Assembly (NCBI RefSeq): GCF_006440675.2
Contig: NZ_CP083951.1
Location: 6,357,501 to 6,421,500 of the forward strand
Reading direction: 5' to 3'
Length of the DNA stretch: 64,000 nt
DNA from: Mesorhizobium sp. B2-8-5
GTDB lineage: Bacteria > Pseudomonadota > Alphaproteobacteria > Rhizobiales > Rhizobiaceae
Below the pieces are notes generated by a model. The model had not been told where the DNA came from, ran no database searches, and worked only from the letters and a program-made list of their open reading frames with translations. The position numbers and the translations under genes were made by a program. This document shows, one piece after another, positions 55,132 to 64,000 of the stretch (its first letter is position 1; each line of letters begins with the position of its first letter).

Positions 55132-56781
55132 ATGACGGGATCAAACATCATCGATCTCAATCCCGAGATGCTTGCCGCGGCGGCCGAGAGCAAGGCCTGG
55201 CCGTTCGAGGAAGCCAAGAAGATCATCGCCCGCTACAAGGGCAAGGATTTTCCCGAAACCGTGCTGTTCGAGACCGGCTACGGCCCGTCCGGCCTGCCGC
55301 ATATCGGCACCTTCGGCGAGGTGGCGCGCACGACCATGGTGCGCCACGCCTTCCGCGTGCTGACGCAGGACAAGGTCAAGACCAAGCTTCTATGCTTCTC
55401 CGACGACATGGACGGCATGCGCAAGATCCCGGAGAACGTGCCGGACCGCGCGGCGCTGGAACCCTACCTGCATATGCCGCTGACCTCGGTGCCCAATCCG
55501 TTCGGCGGCGACTATGCGAGCTTCGCCGACCACAACAACGCGATGCTGTGCCGTTTCCTCGATACCTTCGGCTTCGATTACGAATTCGCCAGCGCGACGC
55601 AGTATTACAAGGCCGGCCGCTTCGACGAGGTGCTGCTGCGCGCCGCGGAGCGCTATGACGAGATCATGGGCGTGATGCTGCCGACGCTCGGGCCGGAGCG
55701 CCAGGCGACCTACAGCCCGTTCCTGCCGATCTCGCCGAAGAGCGGCCGCGTGCTCTACGTGCCGATGATAAATGTCGACGCCAAGGCCGGCACCGTCACC
55801 TTCGACGACGAAGGCACGGAGACGACGCTGCCGGTCACCGGCGGCCATGTGAAGCTGCAGTGGAAGCCGGATTTCGGCATGCGCTGGGCGGCGCTCGGCG
55901 TCGACTTCGAGATGTTCGGCAAGGACCACCAGACCAACGCCGGGATCTACGACCGCATCTGCAACATCCTCGGGGGCCGCGCGCCGGAGCATTTCGTCTA
56001 CGAGCTGTTCCTCGACGAGGAAGGCCAGAAGATCTCGAAGTCGAAGGGCAATGGGCTCACCATCGACGAATGGCTGACCTACGCGCCGACCGAGAGCCTC
56101 GGCCTCTATATGTACCAGCGGCCGCGGCAGGCGAAGAAGCTCTATTTCGACGTCATCCCGAAGGCGGTGGACGAGTATTACGCTTTCCTTGGCGCGTATC
56201 CGCGCCAGGACTGGAAGGAGCGGCTCGGCAATCCTGTATGGCACATGCATGACGGCAACCCGCCGGCAATCGACCTGCCGGTACCGTTCGCGCTGCTGCT
56301 CAACCTGGTGAGCGCCTCCAACGCGCATGACAAGGCTGTGCTGTGGGGCTTCATCTCGCGGCACGCGCCGGGCGTGACGCCGAAGACGCATCCGGAACTC
56401 GACCGGCTGACCGGCTACGCGATCCGCTATTTCGACGACTTCGTGAAGCCGACCAAGGTCTACCGTGCCGCCGACGAGATGGAGCGCGAGGCGCTGGCCA
56501 AGCTTTCCGACGCGCTCGGCGCGCTGCCGCAGGGCGCCGACGGCGAGGCGATCCAGAACGCGGCGCTCAACGTCGCGCGCAAGATCGACCGCTACCAGGA
56601 CCATTCCAAGCAGAGCCCTGAGGGCGGACCAGGCGTGTCGGTCGCCTTCTTCCAGATGATCTACCAGGTGCTGATCGGCCAGGAGCGCGGGCCGCGCTTC
56701 GGTTCGTTCGCGGCGCTTTACGGCATCGCCGAGACACGCGCGCTCATTGAGCGGGCGCTGGCTGGTCAGTTGGCGGCGTAA
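55132..56781 (+). CDS. lysS: Lysyl-tRNA synthetase, class I
   Basis: A 549-residue class I lysyl-tRNA synthetase, the archaeal-type enzyme used by most alphaproteobacteria. HIGH occurs as HIGT (57-60) and KMSKS as KISKS (300-304). ATG 55132 is preferred as it starts MTGSNIIDL; upstream frame is weak. The final 38 bases overlap the convergent nuclease-like gene on the other strand. Also named lysK in some annotations. Confidence 0.94.
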   Translation: MTGSNIIDLNPEMLAAAAESKAWPFEEAKKIIARYKGKDFPETVLFETGYGPSGLPHIGTFGEVARTTMVRHAFRVLTQDKVKTKLLCFSDDMDGMRKIPENVPDRAALEPYLHMPLTSVPNPFGGDYASFADHNNAMLCRFLDTFGFDYEFASATQYYKAGRFDEVLLRAAERYDEIMGVMLPTLGPERQATYSPFLPISPKSGRVLYVPMINVDAKAGTVTFDDEGTETTLPVTGGHVKLQWKPDFGMRWAALGVDFEMFGKDHQTNAGIYDRICNILGGRAPEHFVYELFLDEEGQKISKSKGNGLTIDEWLTYAPTESLGLYMYQRPRQAKKLYFDVIPKAVDEYYAFLGAYPRQDWKERLGNPVWHMHDGNPPAIDLPVPFALLLNLVSASNAHDKAVLWGFISRHAPGVTPKTHPELDRLTGYAIRYFDDFVKPTKVYRAADEMEREALAKLSDALGALPQGADGEAIQNAALNVARKIDRYQDHSKQSPEGGPGVSVAFFQMIYQVLIGQERGPRFGSFAALYGIAETRALIERALAGQLAA

Positions 56782-57601
56782 CGTCGCCGCCATCGGCCGG
56801 CAGGATCGAATCCGGCGCAACCGGCGCCGGATCTGACGCGGCCGGCAGCGCCGGCAGACCGTCAAGCTTAGGCACCGAGCCGAAAATACCCTTCCTGGCC
56901 GTGCGGGCCTTGTTCTCGGCCTCGACATAGGGACCGCCTTGCGCGGCGCGTGCCCAGCCATTCTCGACCAGCCACTGGCCGACGTCCTGATTGCCGATAT
57001 GGCATTCGGCGGAAATGGTGTCGCGGCCGCCCTCGGGCGGCACGGTGCAGGCGACCGCCCGGCCACGCAGGAAAGCGCGGAAGGCTGTCCTGGCGCGCGC
57101 GCCGCAGGCCCAGCTCTTGCCCTCGTCGGCGCAGGTTTCGTCCGCCTTGACGACATCCACGCCGGACACTGCGACCGCATAGCCCTTCGACTCGATCAGC
57201 CCGGCGGCGATGGCGACCGGCTGGAACAATTTCGTGCCGTTCCAGTCGCCTGGCATCTTCGTTTTGGGCGGCTTGGGCGGCCCGGCCAGCGCCAGATCGC
57301 TGAGCGGCGCGCGCGGTTCCACCCGTTCGAGTTCGTTGTCCGAAAGAGCGGGCGGCGCCACCACTTCGGGATCGATGGCCCTCGAATGAACCGGTGGCTG
57401 CGGAGTGGCAGGCGCGGGAATGGCCGAGGTCGCCGGCTCGTCCGGCGGCGTCTCAGTGCCTGGATCTGCAAGCGCGTCCGGATCGATCTGATCCACCGCG
57501 ATCGTGCTCTCATGGCCTTTGATTGCGCGCCCGCCGGTCACGACGAGCGCCGCCATGACCGGAAGCGCCAGAACCGCCAGGGCTGTTTGAAGAAGCCGCA
57601 C
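56744..57601 (-). CDS. Exported staphylococcal-nuclease-like protein
   Basis: A 285-residue protein starting at GTG 57601, 12 bases after the S24 repressor gene. A membrane anchor or signal lies at residues 4-25 ([19 protein letters not shown]), followed by a proline-rich linker of about 80 residues. A nuclease-like OB fold then spans about 150-245 ([43 protein letters not shown]), and a Pro/Ala-rich tail follows. Four cysteines could form disulfides. Catalytic Arg/Glu of true SNase are not clearly conserved, so it may not be an active nuclease. Confidence 0.78.
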   Translation of the reverse strand: MRLLQTALAVLALPVMAALVVTGGRAIKGHESTIAVDQIDPDALADPGTETPPDEPATSAIPAPATPQPPVHSRAIDPEVVAPPALSDNELERVEPRAPLSDLALAGPPKPPKTKMPGDWNGTKLFQPVAIAAGLIESKGYAVAVSGVDVVKADETCADEGKSWACGARARTAFRAFLRGRAVACTVPPEGGRDTISAECHIGNQDVGQWLVENGWARAAQGGPYVEAENKARTARKGIFGSVPKLDGLPALPAASDPAPVAPDSILPADGGDVTPPTDQPAPAQ

Positions 57602-57612
57602 CGGTCCGGGAC

Positions 57613-58254
57613 CTACTGGCTCGCCCAAATGATGCGCGCCACCCATTCGATATCGCGCGCCGGGATGTCACGGTCCGGGTGGGCGGGGTTCAGCGAAACC
57701 AGCACGATCGATTTCACCGTTTGCCGATCGAGCACCTTGGCCATCACCTCGCCGGCGGTGGTCTTGACCACGACACGATCGCCCTTGCGCGTCGGCGCGC
57801 CCGGTTCGACGATCAGCACGTCGCCGTTGCGGTAGAGCGGCAGCATGGAATCGCCCTGCACCTGCAGCGCGTAGGACGTCTCGGTCGCCCGCGCCGGAAG
57901 CTCGACCAGATCCCAGCCCTGCCCCGCCGGATAGCCGGCATCGTCGAAGAAGCCCCCCGCGCCGGCCTGGGCGAAGCCGAGCAACGGAACCGCGCTGCGA
58001 TGTTGGGCGACGGAAGCCCCGCCGCGTCCTTCGACCAGTCCGGTGAATTCCTCCAGCGAAGCGCCGGTGGCCTCGATGATCTTGGCCAGCGATTCGGTCG
58101 AGGGCCAGCGCGGCCGGCCGTCGGAGGACAGACGCTTCGACTTGTTGAAGGCCGTCGAATCGAGGCCCGCACGCCGGGCAAGGCCGGAAGCCGAAAGCGA
58201 ATAGCGCTCGGCGAGAGCGTCGATTGCGGCCCATACGCGGTCGTGTGAGAGCAC
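57613..58254 (-). CDS. XRE helix-turn-helix / S24 peptidase repressor
   Basis: A 213-residue LexA/CI-like repressor. The N-terminal helix-turn-helix is at about 10-65 (SASGLARRAGLDSTAFNKSK, then WPSTESLAKIIEATG). The C-terminal S24 domain has the nucleophile Ser in QVQGDSMLPLYRNGDVLIV and the general-base Lys in RVVVKTTAGEVM, so self-cleavage is possible. It starts at GTG 58254 with GGAGAG upstream. It is followed by the nuclease-like gene and may control it. No phage genes lie nearby. Confidence 0.87.
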   Translation of the reverse strand: MLSHDRVWAAIDALAERYSLSASGLARRAGLDSTAFNKSKRLSSDGRPRWPSTESLAKIIEATGASLEEFTGLVEGRGGASVAQHRSAVPLLGFAQAGAGGFFDDAGYPAGQGWDLVELPARATETSYALQVQGDSMLPLYRNGDVLIVEPGAPTRKGDRVVVKTTAGEVMAKVLDRQTVKSIVLVSLNPAHPDRDIPARDIEWVARIIWASQ

Positions 58255-58378
58255 GCGCGCTCTCCTTCAGAACAGGAAAAAATGCCTCAAGCCTGTCTAG
58301 CGCGCGACCACACCATTGTCCATCGGCGTGGCCGATGGACATCGAGAAATCTGCGTGGCTTTCGCGTCCTTACGCGAC

Positions 58379-58681
58379 CTATCCGATCCCGGCCAAAGCC
58401 TTGGGCAGGCCCTTCTTGAGTTCCTCCGCATTCATGACCGGCACGAAATCCACGGCGGCATTGAAAGCCAGGAAGAACCGCTCGCCGAAATGAGGCATGT
58501 CGGAACTGTCCTTTATATCGACGAACAGGTAAGCCGTTCGTTGACCTTTTTCGGCGGTGAAATAGGCGGCCTCCGGCTTAAGGTCCGACAGGGTATGTTC
58601 GATGAACTTCGCCATGCTGCCGTCCTTGAGTGCCTTGTTGCCTTCGACGGTCGGAACGGAAATTCTCAACATCATGCGCAT
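58379..58681 (-). CDS. Small conserved protein (DUF3303/YCII-like), function unknown
   Basis: A 100-residue alpha/beta protein (RMMLRISVPTVEGNKALKDG, LSDLKPEAAYFTAEKGQRTA, YLFVDIKDSSDMPHFGERFF) of the size of dimeric ferredoxin-like fold proteins. I do not recognise an enzymatic role. Start at ATG 58681, with GGGAG eight bases upstream; an in-frame TTG at 58702 lacks a ribosome site. A 19-base AT-rich palindrome lies 23 bases before the start. Confidence 0.72.
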   Translation of the reverse strand: MRMMLRISVPTVEGNKALKDGSMAKFIEHTLSDLKPEAAYFTAEKGQRTAYLFVDIKDSSDMPHFGERFFLAFNAAVDFVPVMNAEELKKGLPKALAGIG

Positions 58682-58703
58682 GATGATCGCTCCCGTGGTC
58701 AAC

Positions 58704-58722
58704 AGTTTTATTAGATAAAACT
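58704..58722. promoter_or_regulatory. AT-rich palindrome upstream of the small conserved protein
   Basis: AGTTTTAT-TAG-ATAAAACT, perfect 8-bp arms in an otherwise GC-rich region, ending 23 bases before ATG 58681. It probably overlaps the promoter and may be an operator for an unlinked regulator. Confidence 0.55.
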
Positions 58723-58829
58723 AATATATCATCCAAATCCTTCGCCAAAAAGCCGACGACGCCCGCGCCTCTAAAATGTGATCCAAGCCGTTGTTGACCC
58801 GGCAAGTCGGACTGACCACTTCAGCGCGA

Positions 58830-59361
58830 TCAGGCGGCCTTGGCCTGTTCGCGCAAATTCCGGTGCGAAAGCATGAAGGCCCGCTCGGCTTCGGTCGGCG
58901 GGCGTGGACTGGCGGCGTGGCCGAGCGCCGCGACGACCTCGTCGATGTCGAGGAAGCGGCGGCCGCCGCGGTCATAGACGCCGCCGGTGGTCAGGATCAG
59001 AGCCGCCGTCGAGGACGAAACGATGCCTGCCGATGACGGAGGTGCCTTCCCAGGTCTCGATCGACGAGACCACCTCGAAGCGGCGCCACAGCTTGATCTC
59101 GCGTACATAGGACACCTGCAGCCCGCCGATCATCGGCGCCCAGCCATTCTTGCGTGCAAGCGCGATAAGGCCGACGCGCAGGAAGATATCGATGCGACCG
59201 AGATCGGCCAGCATCATATAGCGGGCATTGTTCAGATGCAGGTTGAAATCGATGTCGATCGGCAGGCAGCGGAAGGCCAGCCGGCTTTCGTCGCCGACCC
59301 TGTAGGGGCCACGGCTCGACGCCGTGGCCATGGTGCGGGCCATTCGCGCCCAGACATACAT
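58830..59361 (-). pseudogene. Acyl-CoA thioesterase (4HBT family), broken by a frameshift
   Basis: A hot-dog-fold thioesterase in two frames. The N-terminal part from ATG 59361 (or 59343) has FRCLPIDIDFNLHLNNARYM and LGRIDIFLRVGL and reaches RHRFVLDGG. The frame then shifts at about 59000-59007, and the C-terminal part continues as LILTTGGVYDRGGRRFLDID to the stop at 58830. One extra base explains it. Members hydrolyse acyl-CoA esters; this one is transcriptionally downstream of the fatty-acid oxidation genes. Either an inactivated gene or a sequence error. Confidence 0.85.
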
Positions 59362-59374
59362 CCCGGCTTCGTTG

Positions 59375-61594
59375 TCAGGCCGCCTCTCTGACCTCACCCT
59401 TCTGGTAGGGGTCGAAGCGCTGGTAGAAGGTCTCGCCCTTCTCGGCCATGTCGAGCAACAGCTTCGGCGCCTTGAACTCGGCGCCGTATCTCTTCTGCAG
59501 GCCCTTGGCGATCTTGACGAAACGCTTGGCCCCGATGCCGTCGATGTAGGACAGCGCGCCGCCGGTGAAGGGCGCAAAGCCGAAGGCGAGGATCGAGCCG
59601 ACATCCGCCTCGCGCGGATCGGTGACGATGCCCTCTTCCATCACCCGCGCCGCTTCCAGCGCGATGGCGACCAGCAGGCGCTGCTTCAGCTCCTCATAGT
59701 CGACCTTGTCGGGGTTAAGCTGCGGATAGAGGTCCTTGAGGCCCGGCCACAGCTTCTTCTTCGCCGGCTTGGCCGGATAGTCGTAGAAACCCTTGCCGTT
59801 CTTGCGGCCGAAGCGGCCATGCATGTCGACCATGGTGTTGATCAACGCCATCTGCCTGGGATCGACGGCCTTCTCGCCGAGATCCCGGATGGTCTGCTTC
59901 ATGATCTTCTGGGCAAGGTCGACGGCCGTCTCGTCGGTCAGCGCCAGCGGGCCGACCGGCATGCCGGCAGCCTTGGCGGCGTTCTCGATCATCGCCGCGG
60001 GCACGCCTTCGATCAGCATCTTGTAGGCTTCCGACATGTAGCGCAGCACGCAGCGGTTGACGTAGAAGCCGCGCGTATCGTTGACGACGATCGGCGTCTT
60101 CTTGATGGCGCGCACGAAGTCGAAGGCGACGGCCAAGGCCTTGTCGCCTGTCTTCTTGCCGAGGATGATCTCGACCAGCATCATCTTGTCGACCGGCGAG
60201 AAGAAGTGGATGCCGATGAAATTCTTCGGCCGCGCCGAGTTCTTCGCCAGAGCGGTGATTGGGATCGTCGACGTGTTCGAAGCGAAGATCGCCGACGACT
60301 TCAGCACCGCTTCCGCCTTCTCGGTGGCTTCCTTCTTGACGCTCGAATCCTCGAAGACCGCCTCGACGACGAGATCGCAGCCGGCAAGGTCGGCATAATC
60401 CGCCGTCGGCGTGATCAGCGACAGGAGCTTGTCCTTGTCTTCCGGCTTGGCGCGGCCCTTCTTGACCTGATCGGCCATCAGGCTGTCGGAATGCGCCTTG
60501 CCCTTCTCGGCCGACGGCAGGTCGCGGTCGAGCAGCACCACCGGAATACCGGCGCGCGCGGTGACATAGGCGATGCCGGCGCCCATGAAGCCGGCGCCGA
60601 GGATGCCGATCTTCTTGAACTTGGTCTCCGGCACGTCGGCCGGCCGGCGCGCGCCCTTGTTCAATTCCTGCAGCGACAGGAACAGCGAGCGGATCATCGC
60701 CGCCGCTTCCTTCGACTGCATGATCTCGGTGAAATAGCGCTGCTCGATCCTGAGCGCCGTGTCGAAGGGCACCAGCAGGCCTTCATAGACGCATTTCAGG
60801 ATAGCGGCCGCAGCCGGATAATTGCCGTAGGTTTCGCGGCGCAGGATGGCGATCGCCGGCGGCCAGAGATTGGCGCCGGCGGCCGAATAGATCGGACCGC
60901 CGGGCAGCTTGAAACCCTTCTCGTCCCAGGGCGCCACCGGCTTCAGCCCGTTCTTGATCATCGCCTTGGCGGTCTCGACGAGTTTCGAAGGCTCGGCGAT
61001 CTCGTGGATCAGGCCCATCGCCTTCGCCTTCTGCGGCGTCAGGTTCTGGCCGGTGGTCAGCATCTGCAGCGCCTGCTGCTGGTCGGTCAGCCGCGGCACG
61101 CGCTGGGTGCCGCCTGCACCGGGGAAGATACCGATCTTCACCTCGGGAAGCGCCATCTTCACCTTGTCGGAATCGGTGGCGACGCGGCCGTGGCAGGCGA
61201 GCGACATCTCGAAGGCGCCACCCATGCAGGTGCCGTTGATCGCCGACACAAACGGCTTGCCGCAGGTCTCGATCTTGCGGAAAAGGCCGGTCATGTAGCC
61301 GGCATTCTCGAACAGCGCCTTGGTCGCCTTGTCGAGATCCTTCTCCTTGTCGGCGGCGAAGGTGGCGAGCATCTTCTGCAGCATGCTGATGTCGGCACCG
61401 CCGGAGAAGCTGTCCTTGCCGGAGGTGATGACGGCGCCCTTGATGGCGGCATCGCCGGCCACCTTATCGACGATGTCGTTGAGCTCGCGCATCACCTCTT
61501 CGGTGAACACGTTCATCGAGCGGTCCGGCATGTTCCAGGTGATCAGCGCAATGCCGTCGGCGTCGGTGTCGAGGGTGAAATTGGTATAGGTCAT
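59375..61594 (-). CDS. fadB: Enoyl-CoA hydratase / 3-hydroxyacyl-CoA dehydrogenase
   Basis: A 739-residue bifunctional beta-oxidation protein. Residues 1 to about 300 form the crotonase domain ([40 protein letters not shown]). From about 330 the 3-hydroxyacyl-CoA dehydrogenase follows ([45 protein letters not shown] with the catalytic His). It hydrates enoyl-CoA and oxidises 3-hydroxyacyl-CoA. GGGGAGAG precedes the ATG and it follows fadA by 15 bases. FadJ is an equally possible name. Confidence 0.92.
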   Translation of the reverse strand: MTYTNFTLDTDADGIALITWNMPDRSMNVFTEEVMRELNDIVDKVAGDAAIKGAVITSGKDSFSGGADISMLQKMLATFAADKEKDLDKATKALFENAGYMTGLFRKIETCGKPFVSAINGTCMGGAFEMSLACHGRVATDSDKVKMALPEVKIGIFPGAGGTQRVPRLTDQQQALQMLTTGQNLTPQKAKAMGLIHEIAEPSKLVETAKAMIKNGLKPVAPWDEKGFKLPGGPIYSAAGANLWPPAIAILRRETYGNYPAAAAILKCVYEGLLVPFDTALRIEQRYFTEIMQSKEAAAMIRSLFLSLQELNKGARRPADVPETKFKKIGILGAGFMGAGIAYVTARAGIPVVLLDRDLPSAEKGKAHSDSLMADQVKKGRAKPEDKDKLLSLITPTADYADLAGCDLVVEAVFEDSSVKKEATEKAEAVLKSSAIFASNTSTIPITALAKNSARPKNFIGIHFFSPVDKMMLVEIILGKKTGDKALAVAFDFVRAIKKTPIVVNDTRGFYVNRCVLRYMSEAYKMLIEGVPAAMIENAAKAAGMPVGPLALTDETAVDLAQKIMKQTIRDLGEKAVDPRQMALINTMVDMHGRFGRKNGKGFYDYPAKPAKKKLWPGLKDLYPQLNPDKVDYEELKQRLLVAIALEAARVMEEGIVTDPREADVGSILAFGFAPFTGGALSYIDGIGAKRFVKIAKGLQKRYGAEFKAPKLLLDMAEKGETFYQRFDPYQKGEVREAA

Positions 61595-61609
61595 CTTCTT
61601 CTCTCCCCG

Positions 61610-62818
61610 TCAGACGCGTTCGATGATGGTGGCGGTGCCCATGCCGGCGCCGATGCAGAGCGTGACCAGCGCGGTGTTGAGGTCGCGACGCTCCAGCTCG
61701 TCAAGCACCGTGCCCAGGATCATGGCGCCGGTGGCGCCGAGCGGATGGCCCATGGCGATCGCCCCGCCATTGACGTTGATCTGGTCATGCGGGATGTCGA
61801 AAGCCTGCATGTAGCGCAGCACGACCGAAGCGAAGGCCTCGTTGAGCTCGAACAGGTCGATGTCCGACTGCTTCATCTTGGCGCGCTTCAGGAGCTTCTC
61901 GGTGACATCGACCGGACCGGTCAGCATCAGCACCGGTTCCGAGCCGATATTGGCGAAGGCGCGGATGCGCGCGCGCGGCTTGAGGCCCATCGCCTTGCCG
62001 GCTTTCTTTGAGCCGAGCAGCACGGCGGCGGCGCCGTCGACGATGCCGGAAGAATTGCCGGCATGGTGGACGTGGTTGACCTCCTCCACTTCCGGATGCT
62101 TCTGGAGGGCGACCGCGTCGAAGCCGCCCATCTCTCCCGGCATGACGAAGGACGGGTTGAGCGAGGCCAGCGACTGCATGTCGGTCGAGGGCCGTATGTG
62201 CTCGTCATGGTCGAGGATAGTGAGACCGTTCTGGTCCTTGATCGGGATCACCGAATTCTTGAAACGGCCCTCGCCCCAGGCCTTGGCGGCTCGCTTCTGG
62301 CTCTCGACCGCATAGGCGTCGACGTCGTCGCGGGAAAACCCGTATTTGGTGGCGATCAGGTCGGCCGAGATGCCCTGCGGCACGAACCAGCCGGGCAGGC
62401 CGACGGAAGGGTCCATGAACCAGGCGCCGCCGGACATGCCCATGCCAACGCGCGACATGGATTCGACGCCGCCGGCAATGACGATCTCGTCCGCCCCTTG
62501 CGCGATCTTGGCGGCGCCGAAATTGATGGCGTCGAGACCCGAGGCGCAGAAGCGCGATATCTGCATGCCGGGCGCCGAGGTCGCGTAGCCGGCCTCGAAC
62601 GCGGCTGCACGCGGAATGACGGAGCCCGCCTCGCCGACCGGATCGACACAGCCGAAGATGATGTCGTCGACATTGCCGGTGTCGAGCCCGTTGCGGTCGC
62701 GCAGCGCCTCAAGCGTCCTCGCGGCGAGCCGCACCGCCGGCACCTCGTGCAGCGAGCCATCCTTCTTGCCCTTGCCACGCGGCGTGCGCACGGCGTCATA
62801 GACGTAAGCCTCAGTCAT
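61610..62818 (-). CDS. fadA: Acetyl-CoA acyltransferase (thiolase)
   Basis: A 402-residue thiolase for the last step of beta-oxidation, cleaving 3-ketoacyl-CoA. The nucleophilic Cys lies in [14 protein letters not shown]; the other catalytic residues are the His in [11 protein letters not shown] and the Cys in [20 protein letters not shown] precedes the ATG. It lies 15 bases upstream of the fadB-like gene, 33 bases downstream of the acyl-CoA dehydrogenase gene and on the same strand, so all three are one operon. Confidence 0.94.
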   Translation of the reverse strand: MTEAYVYDAVRTPRGKGKKDGSLHEVPAVRLAARTLEALRDRNGLDTGNVDDIIFGCVDPVGEAGSVIPRAAAFEAGYATSAPGMQISRFCASGLDAINFGAAKIAQGADEIVIAGGVESMSRVGMGMSGGAWFMDPSVGLPGWFVPQGISADLIATKYGFSRDDVDAYAVESQKRAAKAWGEGRFKNSVIPIKDQNGLTILDHDEHIRPSTDMQSLASLNPSFVMPGEMGGFDAVALQKHPEVEEVNHVHHAGNSSGIVDGAAAVLLGSKKAGKAMGLKPRARIRAFANIGSEPVLMLTGPVDVTEKLLKRAKMKQSDIDLFELNEAFASVVLRYMQAFDIPHDQINVNGGAIAMGHPLGATGAMILGTVLDELERRDLNTALVTLCIGAGMGTATIIERV

Positions 62819-62851
62819 TTTCGTGCTCCTTGGCTTTGCCGGCCGCCGCGC

Positions 62852-64000
<1,149 letters not shown>

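Noticed and set aside
55390..57180. Minus-strand frame opposite lysS running into the nuclease-like gene
   Set aside because: Composition is typical of a GC-rich antisense shadow and lysS carries HIGH and KISKS motifs on the other strand.
57613..58254. Phage remnant suggested by the S24 repressor
   Set aside because: No integrase, excisionase, structural gene or att-like repeat is near; the gene lies among housekeeping genes.
59324..62011. Long plus-strand frame opposite fadB and fadA
   Set aside because: A shadow of the two thiolase/hydratase genes, which carry all catalytic motifs; the opposite frame lacks any recognisable domain.

Overview
The window is high-GC chromosomal DNA of an alphaproteobacterium in the Rhizobiales, most likely a Mesorhizobium or close relative. 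The basis is gene content and layout: the rhizobial rhaDI / rhaRSTPQUK rhamnose locus, dctD, the gbpR-chvE-gguABC sugar locus, the ALAS-type hemA, gcrA, a SAM-II riboswitch before metZ, and several small palindromic intergenic repeat families. The species call is inference. No rRNA, transposase, integrase, phage block or CRISPR array was seen; most of the window is ordinary core chromosome.

Layout. 1-1.7 kb: 3' part of dctD and a small membrane protein. 1.7-14.3 kb: ggt, then the complete L-rhamnose locus, with rhaD-rhaI on the minus strand and rhaR-rhaS-T-P-Q-U-K on the plus strand around a shared symmetric operator. 14.3-20.2 kb: dadA, galE, hemA, an aminotransferase and mscL. 20.4-24.6 kb: a transporter-fused hybrid histidine kinase converging on a LuxR-type response regulator. 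24.7-31.2 kb: small proteins, pyrD, a cysteine synthase-like enzyme, a frameshifted MATE exporter, a histone-deacetylase-like hydrolase, tRNA-Gly(CCC) and a Tat-type Arg/Tyr-rich protein. 31.3-37.8 kb: gbpR and chvE-gguA-gguB-gguC. 37.9-41.7 kb: dCTP deaminase, SAM-II riboswitch plus metZ, and a GT21-like glycosyltransferase. 41.9-46.7 kb: apaG, hslO, argF-argD, a structured minus-strand RNA leader or sRNA, and gcrA with clustered GANTC sites. 46.8-51.1 kb: corA, phoU, phoR, ppk2. 51.2-54.6 kb: a luxR-luxI-crotonase quorum-sensing cluster and a solute-binding protein. 54.6-58.7 kb: TerB-like protein, class I lysS, a nuclease-like secreted protein, an S24 repressor and a small conserved protein. 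58.8-64 kb: a frameshifted thioesterase and a fatty-acid oxidation set (fadB/J-like, fadA, acyl-CoA dehydrogenase cut by the window edge).

How it works together. Two complete sugar uptake systems, each with its own regulator, dominate the first half. Phosphate control (phoR, phoU), polyphosphate metabolism (ppk2) and a possible glycolipid synthase fit phosphate-stress physiology. The most novel-looking items are the luxI-crotonase operon, the structured RNA with a terminator in the argD 5' region, a possible antiterminator built into the SAM-II aptamer before metZ, the mirror-symmetric rha operator, and a pair of nearly identical 107-bp inverted repeats about 39 kb apart.
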